Assembly (NCBI RefSeq): GCF_002846335.1 | Contig: NZ_PJMQ01000001.1 | Location: 1,116,001-1,180,000 of the forward strand | Source of the DNA: Janthinobacterium sp. 61 | GTDB taxonomy: Bacteria > Pseudomonadota > Gammaproteobacteria > Burkholderiales > Burkholderiaceae_D | Direction of reading: 5' to 3' | Length of the DNA: 64,000 nt | Shown here: piece by piece, positions 1 to 7,569 of the stretch | How the letters are laid out: each line of letters opens with the position of its first letter | How positions within the stretch are numbered: position 1 is the first letter of the stretch | Translations under genes and position numbers: made by a program | Notes under the pieces: generated by a model | The model's database searches: none | What the model was told of the DNA's origin: nothing | What the model saw: the letters and a program-made list of their open reading frames with translations, nothing else

Positions 1-104
1 CCGTGTTCTTTGTCGTGGTGCTGGGCGCCGTGGACAAGATGGGCAGGTACTTCAACAAACGCAGTAATCGCATCGCCGTCAAGGCGGTGGAAGGAGAGTT
101 GTAA
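1..104 (+). CDS. RND efflux pump inner-membrane permease, C-terminal end only
   Basis: Only the last 33 codons are in the window, read from base 3 to a TAA at 102-104. They end a hydrophobic stretch beginning VFFVVVLG, followed by a short basic tail. The last transmembrane helix of HAE1-type (AcrB/MexB) permeases looks like this, with the same VFFVVV word before the cytoplasmic tail. The stop overlaps the next ATG (TAATG), so translation is coupled to an OprM-like outer-membrane factor, the normal permease-then-OMF order of a drug efflux operon. The substrate cannot be inferred from this fragment. Confidence 0.7.
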   Translation, partial: VFFVVVLGAVDKMGRYFNKRSNRIAVKAVEGEL

Positions 105-1483
105 TGCGTTTATTTTTTATTACGCCGCTGGCTGCGCTGGCCTTGTCGGCGTGTTCCTTGACGCCGCCGCTGGTCAAGCCGGCGCCGCCCATTCCCGCCA
201 GTTATGAGGCGACGCCGACAGTGGCGCCAGGCATGGCTGACACTGCGGCCGACCTGGGCTGGCGCCAGATGCTGCTCGATGCGCGCCTGCAGCGCCTGGT
301 CGACATCGCACTGGAAAACAACCGCGACTTGCGCGTGGCCTCGCTCAACGTGGAAGCCGTGCGGGCCCAGTACCAGATCCAGGATGCGGGCCGCACTCCG
401 GCCATCGGCGCCAATGCGGGCGGTGTGCGCCAGCGCGGCACCGATGCGGTGACACAGAATCAGTTCACTTCGGGCATCGCCATGAGCGCGTTCGAGATCG
501 ACCTGTTCGGCCGCCTGCGTTCCCTGTCGGACGCCGCGTTTGCCCGCTACCTGGCCACGCAGCAGGGCCAGCGCGCCGCGCACATGGCCTTGATCGGGGC
601 CGTGGCCGATGCCTACCTGGAACAGCGGCTGGCGGAAGAGCAACTGGCGCTGGCCCGGCAAACCCTGGCCGACTGGCGCCAGGCTTTGATCTTGACGCAG
701 CGCCTGCACGGCGCGCAGCAGGGCAGTGGCCTGGACGTGGCGCAGGCCGAAGGGCAGGCCGCCACGGCGGAAGCGGATGTGCAGGCCCGGGAGCGGGCCA
801 GCGCCTTGGCGCGCAACAACCTGGAGCTGCTGCTGGGCGCGCCCCTGCCAGCAGATTTGCCGGCCGGCCGCGCACTCGACGGCCAGCCCGTGCTGACGCA
901 GCTGCCCCCCGGGCTGCCGTCGGACTTGCTGGTGCGCCGGCCCGATATTTTGCAAGCCGAGTACACGCTGGTGGCGGCAAATGCGGAAATCGGCGCCGCC
1001 CGCGCCGCCTTCTTCCCCCGTCTATCCTTGACGGCGTCGCTGGGCATGGCCAGCCCGGAGCTCGGTGACCTGTTCCGTGGCAGCGCGCGCAGCTGGTCGT
1101 TCGCGCCGCAAATCACCCAGCCCCTGTTCCAGGGCGGCCAGCTGCGCGCGGAGCTGCAACTGTCGCGCCTGCGCAAGGACGTGGCCGTGCTGCAGTACGA
1201 GCAAGCGATCCAGGCGGCGTTTCGCGACGTGCGCGACGGCCTGGCCGGCAGCGCCACGTATGCGCAGCAAATCGATGCGCAGCAGCGCGTGGTGGTGGCG
1301 GCGCAGCAGCGCCAGCGTCTGTCGCAGCTGCGCTACGACGCGGGCCAGGACAGTCGCCTGGAATTGCTGGATGCGCAGCGCCAGTCCTATGCGGCCCAGC
1401 AAACCTTGCTCGACGTGCGGCGCGACCAGTTCAAGTCGGCCGTGGCCCTGTACAAGGCGCTGGGGGGAGGGCTGGAAGAGTAG
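104..1483 (+). CDS. RND efflux outer-membrane factor lipoprotein, NodT/OprM family
   Basis: 459 residues. The N-terminus is a lipoprotein signal with lipobox LSAC, placing the lipidated cysteine at residue 17. The rest has the two alpha-helical repeats of the outer membrane efflux (OEP) fold. The LVRRPDILQAEYTLVAANAEIG segment, shown here as LVRRPDI then AEYTLV then ANAEIG, is the family hallmark near residue 280. Such proteins trimerise into the outer-membrane channel of a tripartite drug pump. The start is fixed by the 1-bp overlap with the upstream permease stop. Its 3' end overlaps by about 50 bp the end of the minus-strand gene 1431-1922, so the two genes converge. Confidence 0.92.
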   Translation: MRLFFITPLAALALSACSLTPPLVKPAPPIPASYEATPTVAPGMADTAADLGWRQMLLDARLQRLVDIALENNRDLRVASLNVEAVRAQYQIQDAGRTPAIGANAGGVRQRGTDAVTQNQFTSGIAMSAFEIDLFGRLRSLSDAAFARYLATQQGQRAAHMALIGAVADAYLEQRLAEEQLALARQTLADWRQALILTQRLHGAQQGSGLDVAQAEGQAATAEADVQARERASALARNNLELLLGAPLPADLPAGRALDGQPVLTQLPPGLPSDLLVRRPDILQAEYTLVAANAEIGAARAAFFPRLSLTASLGMASPELGDLFRGSARSWSFAPQITQPLFQGGQLRAELQLSRLRKDVAVLQYEQAIQAAFRDVRDGLAGSATYAQQIDAQQRVVVAAQQRQRLSQLRYDAGQDSRLELLDAQRQSYAAQQTLLDVRRDQFKSAVALYKALGGGLEE

Positions 1484-1922
1484 TTGCTGCGCGGGCCTGG
1501 CCCGTACATGCCCCGATCGATCGCTTGCGCGCCAGGCTCCAGCCCGTCGTGTGTTCGGCTGCAGGCTGGCCGTCCGCCTGGTGCAGGCTGTAGGTCCAGA
1601 GGCTTTCCGTCAAGCGCAGCTTGAACTGCTCGGTCGGCATGTCATTGGGATGGGTTTGCAACTCGATTTCGCTGATCAGGGCGTCGCGCAGGGCGATGGC
1701 GATGACGGGGCGCCCCTGGGTGCGCGCCGCGTTGCTGACGTCTGTCGTTAACTGCAGCTGTATGCCCTGGACCTGGTGCAGCGAAACCAGTTCGATGCAG
1801 TTCGTCCTATCCTGGAATGTGGCGCCATCGCCCCAGATGGCATCGTTGCCACTGCTGCCGTCGTTCGGCGCCTTGCCGAACACGAGGTCAGGGTTGGCGG
1901 GTTCCGGCAAAATCAAATCCAT
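1431..1922 (-). CDS. Hcp-like (T6SS tube family) small protein, divergent
   Basis: 163 residues. Two stretches match the Hcp/DUF796 family: IELVSLHQVQG with TTDVSNAARTQGRP near residues 43-73, like the usual IELLSF and DVSNTARTSGRP segment, and TEQFKLRLTESLWTYS followed by a GW-S-L-x-R motif near residues 97-131, like the last strands of Hcp. The central part of a standard Hcp seems shortened, and the last 30 residues are proline/alanine-rich without resemblance. The start is the ATG at 1922 with GGAGGAG upstream. It lies 21 bp behind the septoil-knot gene, so the two probably form an operon. No other T6SS gene is present, so function as a secreted tube or effector carrier is only inferred. 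Confidence 0.6.
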   Translation of the reverse strand: MDLILPEPANPDLVFGKAPNDGSSGNDAIWGDGATFQDRTNCIELVSLHQVQGIQLQLTTDVSNAARTQGRPVIAIALRDALISEIELQTHPNDMPTEQFKLRLTESLWTYSLHQADGQPAAEHTTGWSLARKRSIGACTGQARAATTLPALPPAPCTGPRPT

Positions 1923-1943
1923 GACGCGCTCCTCCGCCTGATG

Positions 1944-2231
1944 TCAGGCGCCGCCGTGCGACAGGCAGCCCTTGTACCGATGTGGCCTGGCCCAGCCTGC
2001 TTCGCTGGCCTGGTCGACAAAACAGATGGTCAGATGCGCAAAGCCTTGCGAGGTGAAATACACGCTGGCCGTGGCATCCTGGCGCTCACGGGTGATGAAC
2101 CACTGCGCGTCGCCATGCGCCAGGCCCAGGCTGGCAACGCGGTGCACGAACAAGTCGGCGTTGCCGCGCGGCACGATGGCCACCCGCAAGTCGGCTTCGG
2201 CCATGTTGTTGGTCTGAAAGATGCGCGCCAC
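1944..2231 (-). CDS. DUF6150 / 7(1) septoil-knot-like small protein
   Basis: 95 residues from a GTG at 2231 preceded by AGGGGG at good spacing. This start makes the protein begin MARIFQ, as homologues do. Short alternating strand motifs fill it: EADLRVAIVPRGNADLFVHRV, written as EADLRVAIV and NADLFVHRV, then DAQWFITRERQDA, VYFTSQG and AHLTICFVD. These repeats of a V-x-x-x-x-ADL pattern are what I recall of DUF6150 and septoil-knot proteins. The molecular role of the family is not known to me. The gene leads a two-gene unit with the Hcp-like gene and is divergent from the DUF4394 lipoprotein. An upstream in-frame ATG exists but would add unrelated sequence. Confidence 0.65.
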   Translation of the reverse strand: MARIFQTNNMAEADLRVAIVPRGNADLFVHRVASLGLAHGDAQWFITRERQDATASVYFTSQGFAHLTICFVDQASEAGWARPHRYKGCLSHGGA

Positions 2232-2302
2232 TGTCCTGCCCCCTGTTTCAATCGTGCCTGCGACTATACATCGATTATGTTGCTTAACGACAATCAAATA
2301 CG

Positions 2303-2329
2303 GCGGTGGTGACACTTTTTTTCCACCGC
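2303..2329. promoter_or_regulatory. Inverted repeat in divergent intergenic region
   Basis: GCGGTGG (2303-2309) and CCACCGC (2323-2329) form a perfect 7-bp inverted repeat around a T-rich loop. It lies between the divergent septoil-knot gene and the DUF4394 lipoprotein gene. It could be an operator or an RNA hairpin, and no regulator is suggested. Confidence 0.35.
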
Positions 2330-2428
2330 TGCATCCAAAAGCGCGCATGGGGGGTAGTACCGGGGTGCGCTCGCTGCAACAGCGGCTTGGGCGGCACTTC
2401 CATTCACTCACTTACCGGAGTCACGCTC

Positions 2429-4096
2429 ATGTCCACACTGCCATCCTTGCCATTTGCCAAGCTGTTGCTCGCTTCCGCCGTCGCCATCACCTTGTCCGCC
2501 TGCGGGGGCGGCGACAGCCACGATGATGTCGTCGTCACGCCTCCGCCGCCACCGCCGCCAGCGGTCGTCACGGGCGACGTGTTTGTGCTAACGGCCAGCA
2601 ACAAACTGTTGTCGTTCGACCGCGCCGCGCCGGGCACCATTCGCAGCGCGGTCACCGTGACGGGCTTGCAGGCGGGGGAAAACCTGCTGGGCATCGATTT
2701 CCGGCCCGCCGATGGCCAGCTGTATGGCGTTGGCAGCACGGGCCGCATCTACACCTTGAATGGCAGCACGGGCGCCGCCACCGTGAAAGCCAGCCTGGCG
2801 GCCGATGCAGCCGACACCACGGCGCCCTACACGGCGCTGGCCGGCACGGAATTTGGCGTCGATTTCAACCCCGTCGCCGACCGCCTGCGCATCGTCAGCA
2901 ACACGGGCCAGAGCCTGCGCATCAATGTCGATACGGGCGCCACCACCACGGATGGCAACATCAATGGCGGCGTGGCCAGCACCGCCATCACGGCTGCCGC
3001 CTATACCAACAGTTTCGCGGGAACGGCCAGCACCACTTTATTTGTCATCGATGGGGTCAACGCCACCCTGTACACGCAAAATCCGCCGAACAACGGCACC
3101 CTGGCCGGCGCCGTGCCGCTGGGCGTCACCGCCACGGCGGTGGCCGGTTTCGACATCGATGCGCGCACGAACACGGGCTACGCCGTCATGACGGTGGCCG
3201 GTGCGCGCAATCTGTACAGCGTCAACCTGGCGGCGGCCAGCGCCCCGGCGACCCTGGTAGCGGCCATCGGCGTGACGGAAGAGCTGCGCGGCATCGCCTT
3301 GACGCCGCTGGCGGCGCCCGTCGCCTACGGTTTGACGGACGATGGCCGCGTCGTCACCTTCAAGACGGCTACGCCAAACACGCTCGATGCCAACGTGGCC
3401 GTCACGGGCCTGGCGGCGGGCGAGCGCCTGCTGGGCTTTGACATTCGTCCCAAGGATGGCCTGCTGTACGGGATATCCTCGACGGGCCGTATCGTCACCA
3501 TCGACCCGGCTACGGGCGCCGTCACCGTCAAGGCGACGCTGGCGGCCGACGCGGCGGACAGCAGCGCACCATACACGGCCATCGCCGGCACTGCCTTTGG
3601 CGTGGATTTCAACCCTGTCGCCGACCGCCTGCGCGTGATCGGTAACACGGGGCAAAGCCTCCGCATCAATGTCGATACGGGCGGCACCACCACCGATGGC
3701 GCCATCAACCGCGCGGGTGCGGCGCCTGTCGTCACGGCTGCGGCCTATACCAACAGCTTTGCGGGCACGGTGACGACCATGCTGTTCGATATCGACACGG
3801 CAAGCGCCAGTCTCGCGCTGCAAAACCCGCCGAATGACGGCACCCTGGCCAATGTGGGGCTGCCGGGCGCGCTCGGTGTCGCCGTGGCGGGCGACGTAGG
3901 CTTCGATATCGCGGGCGGCGCCAACGGGCTGGCGCTGGCGGTCCTGCGCACGGCGGCCGGCGGCCCCAGCTCGCTGTACCGCATCGACCTGGCGACGGGG
4001 GCGGCGGTGCTGAGCGGCGGTGCGGCCACGCCGGCCCTGTCGGCTATCGGCAATGGGACGGTGGGATTGAGCGATATCGCCATCGCACTGAAATAG
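2429..4096 (+). CDS. DUF4394 lipoprotein with two tandem DUF4394 domains
   Basis: 555 residues from the ATG at 2429, with GGAG eight bases upstream. A longer reading frame upstream has no signal peptide. The signal ends in lipobox LSAC with Cys25, followed by a GGGDSHDD linker and seven prolines. Two homologous halves follow, about residues 50-303 and 304-555. Each carries GIDFRP or GFDIRP, a YGV/YGI-x-STGRI motif, [25 protein letters not shown] and [13 protein letters not shown]4394 is a beta-propeller-like extracytoplasmic family of unknown function, usually with one copy. The protein is probably anchored in the outer membrane facing the periplasm or the outside. Internal duplication is directly visible and the copies have diverged moderately. 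Confidence 0.85.
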   Translation: MSTLPSLPFAKLLLASAVAITLSACGGGDSHDDVVVTPPPPPPPAVVTGDVFVLTASNKLLSFDRAAPGTIRSAVTVTGLQAGENLLGIDFRPADGQLYGVGSTGRIYTLNGSTGAATVKASLAADAADTTAPYTALAGTEFGVDFNPVADRLRIVSNTGQSLRINVDTGATTTDGNINGGVASTAITAAAYTNSFAGTASTTLFVIDGVNATLYTQNPPNNGTLAGAVPLGVTATAVAGFDIDARTNTGYAVMTVAGARNLYSVNLAAASAPATLVAAIGVTEELRGIALTPLAAPVAYGLTDDGRVVTFKTATPNTLDANVAVTGLAAGERLLGFDIRPKDGLLYGISSTGRIVTIDPATGAVTVKATLAADAADSSAPYTAIAGTAFGVDFNPVADRLRVIGNTGQSLRINVDTGGTTTDGAINRAGAAPVVTAAAYTNSFAGTVTTMLFDIDTASASLALQNPPNDGTLANVGLPGALGVAVAGDVGFDIAGGANGLALAVLRTAAGGPSSLYRIDLATGAAVLSGGAATPALSAIGNGTVGLSDIAIALK

Positions 4097-4116
4097 GGCA
4101 GCTTCGCCGCAGCCTT

Positions 4117-4154
4117 TGCATCCATTCAATAATTCCAGTATTATGGAATTATTG
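4117..4154 (+). promoter_or_regulatory. Promoter with overlapping operator upstream of arsB
   Basis: A perfect 11-bp inverted repeat, CAATAATTCCA (4127-4137) and TGGAATTATTG (4144-4154), is separated by 6 bp. A candidate promoter, TTGCAT (4117-4122) with TATTAT (4139-4144) at 16-bp spacing, is embedded in it, so the -10 box sits in the loop. A repressor bound here would block the promoter. The arsB start is 64 bp downstream. An ArsR-type regulator is a reasonable guess, but no arsR is present in the window. Confidence 0.55.
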
Positions 4155-4217
4155 TTGACATTCACAGGCTGCGGCGCATGGTGCCCGCGATGCCGCATCG
4201 CACGGGACCATAGCCGC

Positions 4218-5498
4218 ATGCTGACCGCTTTCCTCATCTTTCTCGCTACCCTGATCCTCGTCATCTGGCAACCGCGCGGCCTGGGTATCGGCTGGAGCGC
4301 CGTCATCGGCGCTTGCGTCGCCTTGCTGGCCGGCGTGATCCACTGGGGCGACATCCCCGTCGTCTGGCATATCGTATGGAACGCCACCGGCACCTTCGTC
4401 GCCGTGATCATCATCAGCCTGCTGCTGGACGCGGCCGGCTTCTTTGAATGGGCCGCCTTGCACGTGGCGCGCTGGGGCGACGGCAGCGGGCGCAAGTTGT
4501 TTGTCTTGCTGGTCTTGCTGGGCGCCGCCGTGTCCGCCGTGTTCGCCAACGATGGGGCCGCGCTGATCCTGACGCCCATCGTCATCGCCATGTTGCGGGC
4601 GCTGAAGTTTTCCACCAGGGCCACGCTGGCCTACGTGATGGCGGCCGGTTTCATCGCCGACACGGCCAGCTTGCCGCTGGTGGTGTCGAACCTGGTGAAT
4701 ATCGTCTCGGCCGATTTCTTCAAGATCGGCTTTGCCGAGTACGCTTCTGTGATGGTGCCCGTCAACGTCGTCGCCGTGCTGGCAACCTTGGCGGCCTTGC
4801 TGCTCTTCTTCCGCCAGGATATTCCACGCGACTATGAAGTGGCGCAGCTGAAACGCCCGGACGCCGCCATTCGCGACCTGGCCACCTTCCGCGCCGGCTG
4901 GGCGGTGCTGGCGCTGCTGCTGGTGGGCTTTTTTTCCCAGGAACACCTCGGCGTGCCGATCAGCCTGATCGCCGCCGCCGGCGCCGCACTGCTGCTGGGC
5001 GTGGCGGCCAAGGGCCACGTGATTTCCACACGCCACGTGATCCGCCATGCGCCGTGGCATATCGTTGTCTTTTCGCTCGGCATGTATCTGGTCGTGTATG
5101 GCTTGCGCAATGCGGGCTTGACGGCTTACCTGACGGGCATGCTGAATCACTTTGCGCAGTACGGCGTGTGGGGCGCGGCCATGGGCACGGGCGTGCTGAC
5201 GGCGTTATTATCTTCCGTGATGAACAACCTGCCGACGGTGCTGGTGGGCGCGCTGGCCATCGACCCCACGACGGCGCAGGGAGCTGTGCGCGAAGCAATG
5301 ATCTACGCGAACGTCATCGGCAGCGACCTGGGGCCGAAGATCACGCCTATCGGCAGCCTGGCTACCTTGCTGTGGCTGCATGTGCTCGACAGCAAGGATA
5401 TCCACATTTCCTGGGGCTACTATTTCCGTGTCGGCATCGTGCTGACCGTGCCCGTGCTGCTGGTGACCCTCGCGGCATTGGCGCTGCGCCTGGGGTGA
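4218..5498 (+). CDS. arsB: Arsenite efflux permease ArsB
   Basis: 426 residues, the normal ArsB length of about 430. The start chosen is the ATG at 4218, because the protein then begins [18 protein letters not shown] like known ArsB proteins; the frame is open for 34 more codons upstream without similarity. About 12 hydrophobic segments are present. The family motif [13 protein letters not shown] lies near residue 113, and [11 protein letters not shown] with [16 protein letters not shown] lies in the C-terminal half. ArsB expels arsenite or antimonite across the inner membrane, alone or with an ArsA ATPase. No arsR, arsC or arsA is adjacent, so this is an orphan arsB. An inverted repeat over its promoter suggests repression. 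Confidence 0.92.
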   Translation: MLTAFLIFLATLILVIWQPRGLGIGWSAVIGACVALLAGVIHWGDIPVVWHIVWNATGTFVAVIIISLLLDAAGFFEWAALHVARWGDGSGRKLFVLLVLLGAAVSAVFANDGAALILTPIVIAMLRALKFSTRATLAYVMAAGFIADTASLPLVVSNLVNIVSADFFKIGFAEYASVMVPVNVVAVLATLAALLLFFRQDIPRDYEVAQLKRPDAAIRDLATFRAGWAVLALLLVGFFSQEHLGVPISLIAAAGAALLLGVAAKGHVISTRHVIRHAPWHIVVFSLGMYLVVYGLRNAGLTAYLTGMLNHFAQYGVWGAAMGTGVLTALLSSVMNNLPTVLVGALAIDPTTAQGAVREAMIYANVIGSDLGPKITPIGSLATLLWLHVLDSKDIHISWGYYFRVGIVLTVPVLLVTLAALALRLG

Positions 5499-5521
5499 TG
5501 CCAGAGGCGAATATCGTTTAC

Positions 5522-5551
5522 TAGACGATCGGTCAGATTTGTTGCTATACT
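5522..5551 (+). promoter_or_regulatory. TetR (NemR-type) operator and promoter of the regulator gene
   Basis: The dyad TAGACGATCGGTCAG (5522-5536) lies just upstream of a candidate -10 TATACT (5546-5551), itself seven bases before the regulator ATG. Almost the same sequence, TAGACGACCGGTCAG, recurs at 6163-6177 in front of the nemA relic. Two copies flanking a TetR gene, each before a start codon, argue for an autoregulatory operator. Confidence 0.65.
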
Positions 5552-5557
5552 GGTCGC

Positions 5558-6142
5558 ATGAGCAAAAAATCCTCCGCTGACATGCGCCAGCACCTGATCG
5601 ATATCGCCAAGGCACTGATGGCAGAGAAGGGCTACACGGCCGTGGGCCTGGCGGAACTGGTGGCGGCGGCCGGCGTGCCGAAAGGTTCCTTTTACTATTA
5701 TTTCAAGTCGAAAGAAGAGTTTGGGCAAGCCTTGCTCGACGATTATTTCAGCAGCTATCTGCAGACGGTCGACGCCTTGCTGGCGGGGCCTGGCAATGCC
5801 CGTGAGCGCCTGCTGGCCTATTTTGACAACTGGAGCGCGACCCAGGCAAGCAGCGCGCCGGAAGGCAAATGCCTGGTGGTCAAGCTGGGTGCCGAAGTGT
5901 GCGACTTGTCGGTGGACATGGGCGCCGTGCTGCAGCGAGGCACGGGCGCCATCCTGGAACGCCTGACGCTGGGCGTGGAAGCTGGCCATCTCGACGGTTC
6001 CGTGGCGACGACGACACCGGCGCGGATGCTGGCGGAGTCCCTTTACCAGTTGTGGCTGGGCGCTTCCCTGATGGTCAAGGTCGCCCGGAGCGGCGGGCCG
6101 TTCGACTCGGCGATGGTGACCACGCAACGGCTGCTGTCGTAG
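5558..6142 (+). CDS. TetR/AcrR transcriptional repressor, NemR-like
   Basis: 194 residues. Residues 9-55 form the TetR DNA-binding domain, with the signature GVPKGSFYYYFKSKEEF in the recognition helix and following turn. The C-terminal half contains GKCLVVKLGAEV, a TetR_C segment typical of NemR/YxaF-like proteins, with a cysteine (GKC) where E. coli NemR-like sensors use cysteines to detect electrophiles. Matching dyads before this gene and before the OYE relic downstream indicate it once controlled both. The regulator appears intact although its presumed target enzyme is broken. The nemR identity is inferred from operator layout and neighbour. Confidence 0.82.
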   Translation: MSKKSSADMRQHLIDIAKALMAEKGYTAVGLAELVAAAGVPKGSFYYYFKSKEEFGQALLDDYFSSYLQTVDALLAGPGNARERLLAYFDNWSATQASSAPEGKCLVVKLGAEVCDLSVDMGAVLQRGTGAILERLTLGVEAGHLDGSVATTTPARMLAESLYQLWLGASLMVKVARSGGPFDSAMVTTQRLLS

Positions 6143-6162
6143 CCGTTTTTTTAATCACAAAT

Positions 6163-6177
6163 TAGACGACCGGTCAG
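6163..6177 (+). promoter_or_regulatory. Second NemR-type operator, upstream of the nemA relic
   Basis: TAGACGACCGGTCAG differs by one base from the dyad at 5522-5536. It lies 39 bp before the ATG of the truncated Old Yellow Enzyme gene, where the repressor of an intact nemRA operon would bind. Confidence 0.6.
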
Positions 6178-6216
6178 TTATTTCGGTTTTTTCTCACAGA
6201 ACATGAAAGCAATACG

Positions 6217-6414
6217 ATGATCGAGCAGCATGAAAGCGATTTGTTTTCTCCCGTCAAACTGGGTGCGCTCGCCCTGGCGAACCGCATCGTCATGGCGCCG
6301 CTGACGCGCAGCCGCATGGACGACGATGGCGTGGCGCTGGCCGTGGCGCCGCGCGAGGCGTACTACGGTCGTGGCGCCCATGGCTACACCGACTGGCCCG
6401 CAAGCCCATACTGA
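6217..6414 (+). pseudogene. nemA: nemA (Old Yellow Enzyme) relic with large internal deletion
   Basis: The 65-codon frame joins the two ends of an alkene reductase. Residues 9-35 (LFSPVKLGALALANRIVMAP then LTRSRMDDDG) match the very start of the OYE barrel. Residues 44-62 (APREAYYGRGAHGYTDWP) match the very end, where intact proteins have a T/A-F-YGGGAEGYTDYP tail. About 300 residues with the FMN site and catalytic Tyr/His are missing, yet the frame is kept. NemA reduces electrophilic alkenes and N-ethylmaleimide with NAD(P)H, and this product cannot. The operator in front and the intact regulator suggest a fairly recent deletion. Confidence 0.8.
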
Positions 6415-6444
6415 TTTCTTTTTCACCCACCCAGGGAGCGCAAC

Positions 6445-6828
6445 ATGAACAACACCACTTATGTGTAGGATTACCAGGCGATTGTCGCCGTGCTGAATCA
6501 ATACAATGCGGGCGGCGCGCAGGCCGACAGCAGCATCATGCGCCCGGCTTTCAGCAGCCAGGCCACCATTTTCGGCGTCGATGGCGAAGATAAGCTGACG
6601 GGCGGGCCTATCGAGGGCCTGTTCGAGATCATCGACAGTGCCTTCCGGCCATCGCCGCAGGCGCAGGCGGCCATCGTGCGCGTCGATATCGTGGGCACGG
6701 CCGCCAGTGCGCGCGTCGACACGGATGATATCTCGGGTTTCCGCTTCACCGACTTTTTCAACCTGCTCAAGGTGCAAGGCGAGTGGAGCATCGTCAGCAA
6801 AATCTATCACACGCACGCAGGCGCCTGA
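6445..6828 (+). pseudogene. NTF2-like (lumazine-binding family) gene with in-frame amber codon 8
   Basis: The natural start is the ATG at 6445 with GGGAGC upstream. Codon 8 is TAG (6466-6468), after which the same frame continues to 6828. The downstream part contains SGFRFTDFFNLLKVQGEWSI and ends KIYHTH, the C-terminal pattern of the nuclear transport factor 2/Lumazine_bd_2 family (about 125 residues). A GTG at 6490 could start a shortened 112-residue protein but lacks a good ribosome site. It may therefore be a pseudogene, a suppressed amber gene or a sequencing error. Such proteins are small alpha+beta cone folds of mostly unknown substrate. It is probably part of the nemRA unit. Confidence 0.6.
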
Positions 6829-6893
6829 CGCACAGGCGGGTACAGGGGCATCAGATGCTGTATCGTGTGGCGTCGAGCATGCGGGGAGAAGGA

Positions 6894-7523
6894 ATGAAAC
6901 TGATACTGATAGGCGCCACCGGCCTGGTGGGCCGCGAAGTACTGCGCCTGGCGCTGATGGATGCCCGCGTCAGCAAGGTCGTGGCGCCAGCGCGCAAGGC
7001 TTTGCCGGCGCATCCAAAACTGGAAGCGCCCGTCGTCGACTTCGACCGCTTGCCGCCCGACGCGCCCTGGTGGCAGGCGGATGCCGTCATCTGCACCCTG
7101 GGCACGACCATGAAGGTGGCCGGCACGCGGCAGATGTTCATGCGCGTCGACCACGACTATCCCCTGGCCGTGGCGCGCCTGGCACTGGCGGCCGGCACGC
7201 GCACGTATGCGCTCAACTCCGCCGCCGGCGCCAACGCCGCTTCGCGCTACTTCTACAACCGGGTCAAGGGCGAGCTGGAACGCGACCTGGAAGCGCAGGG
7301 CTTTGCCTCCCTCACGCATGTGCGCCCCGGCCTGATCGGCGGCGAGCGCGACGTGGCCCGGGCGGGCGAGGGCGCCGCCTTGCGCCTCCTGCGTGTGCTG
7401 GGCCCCGTGCTGCCGCGCCGCTGGCGCATCAATCCCGCACCGCGCATCGCCCGTGCCTTGCTGGAGGCTGCCATCGCCGCTGCGCCAGGCGTGCATGTGG
7501 TGACGTCGGAACATCTGCTGTGA
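6894..7523 (+). CDS. NAD(P)H-binding oxidoreductase, atypical SDR
   Basis: 209 residues from the ATG at 6894 (GGGGAGAAGGA upstream). The earlier in-frame methionines lack a ribosome site. A Rossmann nucleotide-binding loop, GATGLVG, lies at residues 7-13. Further motifs are CTLGTTMKVAG near 67 and a V-D-H-DY near 84, and YALNSAAGAN plus YNRVKGELE near 105-125 supply the Ser, Tyr and Lys positions of atypical short-chain dehydrogenases. It resembles the YwnB/HTATIP2 group, whose members act on small carbonyls or sense redox state. The substrate is unknown. It follows the broken NTF2-like gene by 65 bp. Confidence 0.8.
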   Translation: MKLILIGATGLVGREVLRLALMDARVSKVVAPARKALPAHPKLEAPVVDFDRLPPDAPWWQADAVICTLGTTMKVAGTRQMFMRVDHDYPLAVARLALAAGTRTYALNSAAGANAASRYFYNRVKGELERDLEAQGFASLTHVRPGLIGGERDVARAGEGAALRLLRVLGPVLPRRWRINPAPRIARALLEAAIAAAPGVHVVTSEHLL

Positions 7524-7569
7524 AGGGCGGAGCCGACTAATTTCCCTTCCTGTTTTTGAAAGGATAGCA

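Noticed and set aside
3038..4624. Antisense frame over DUF4394 and arsB
   Set aside because: It spans two unrelated plus-strand genes and their intergenic operator, so it cannot be one real gene.
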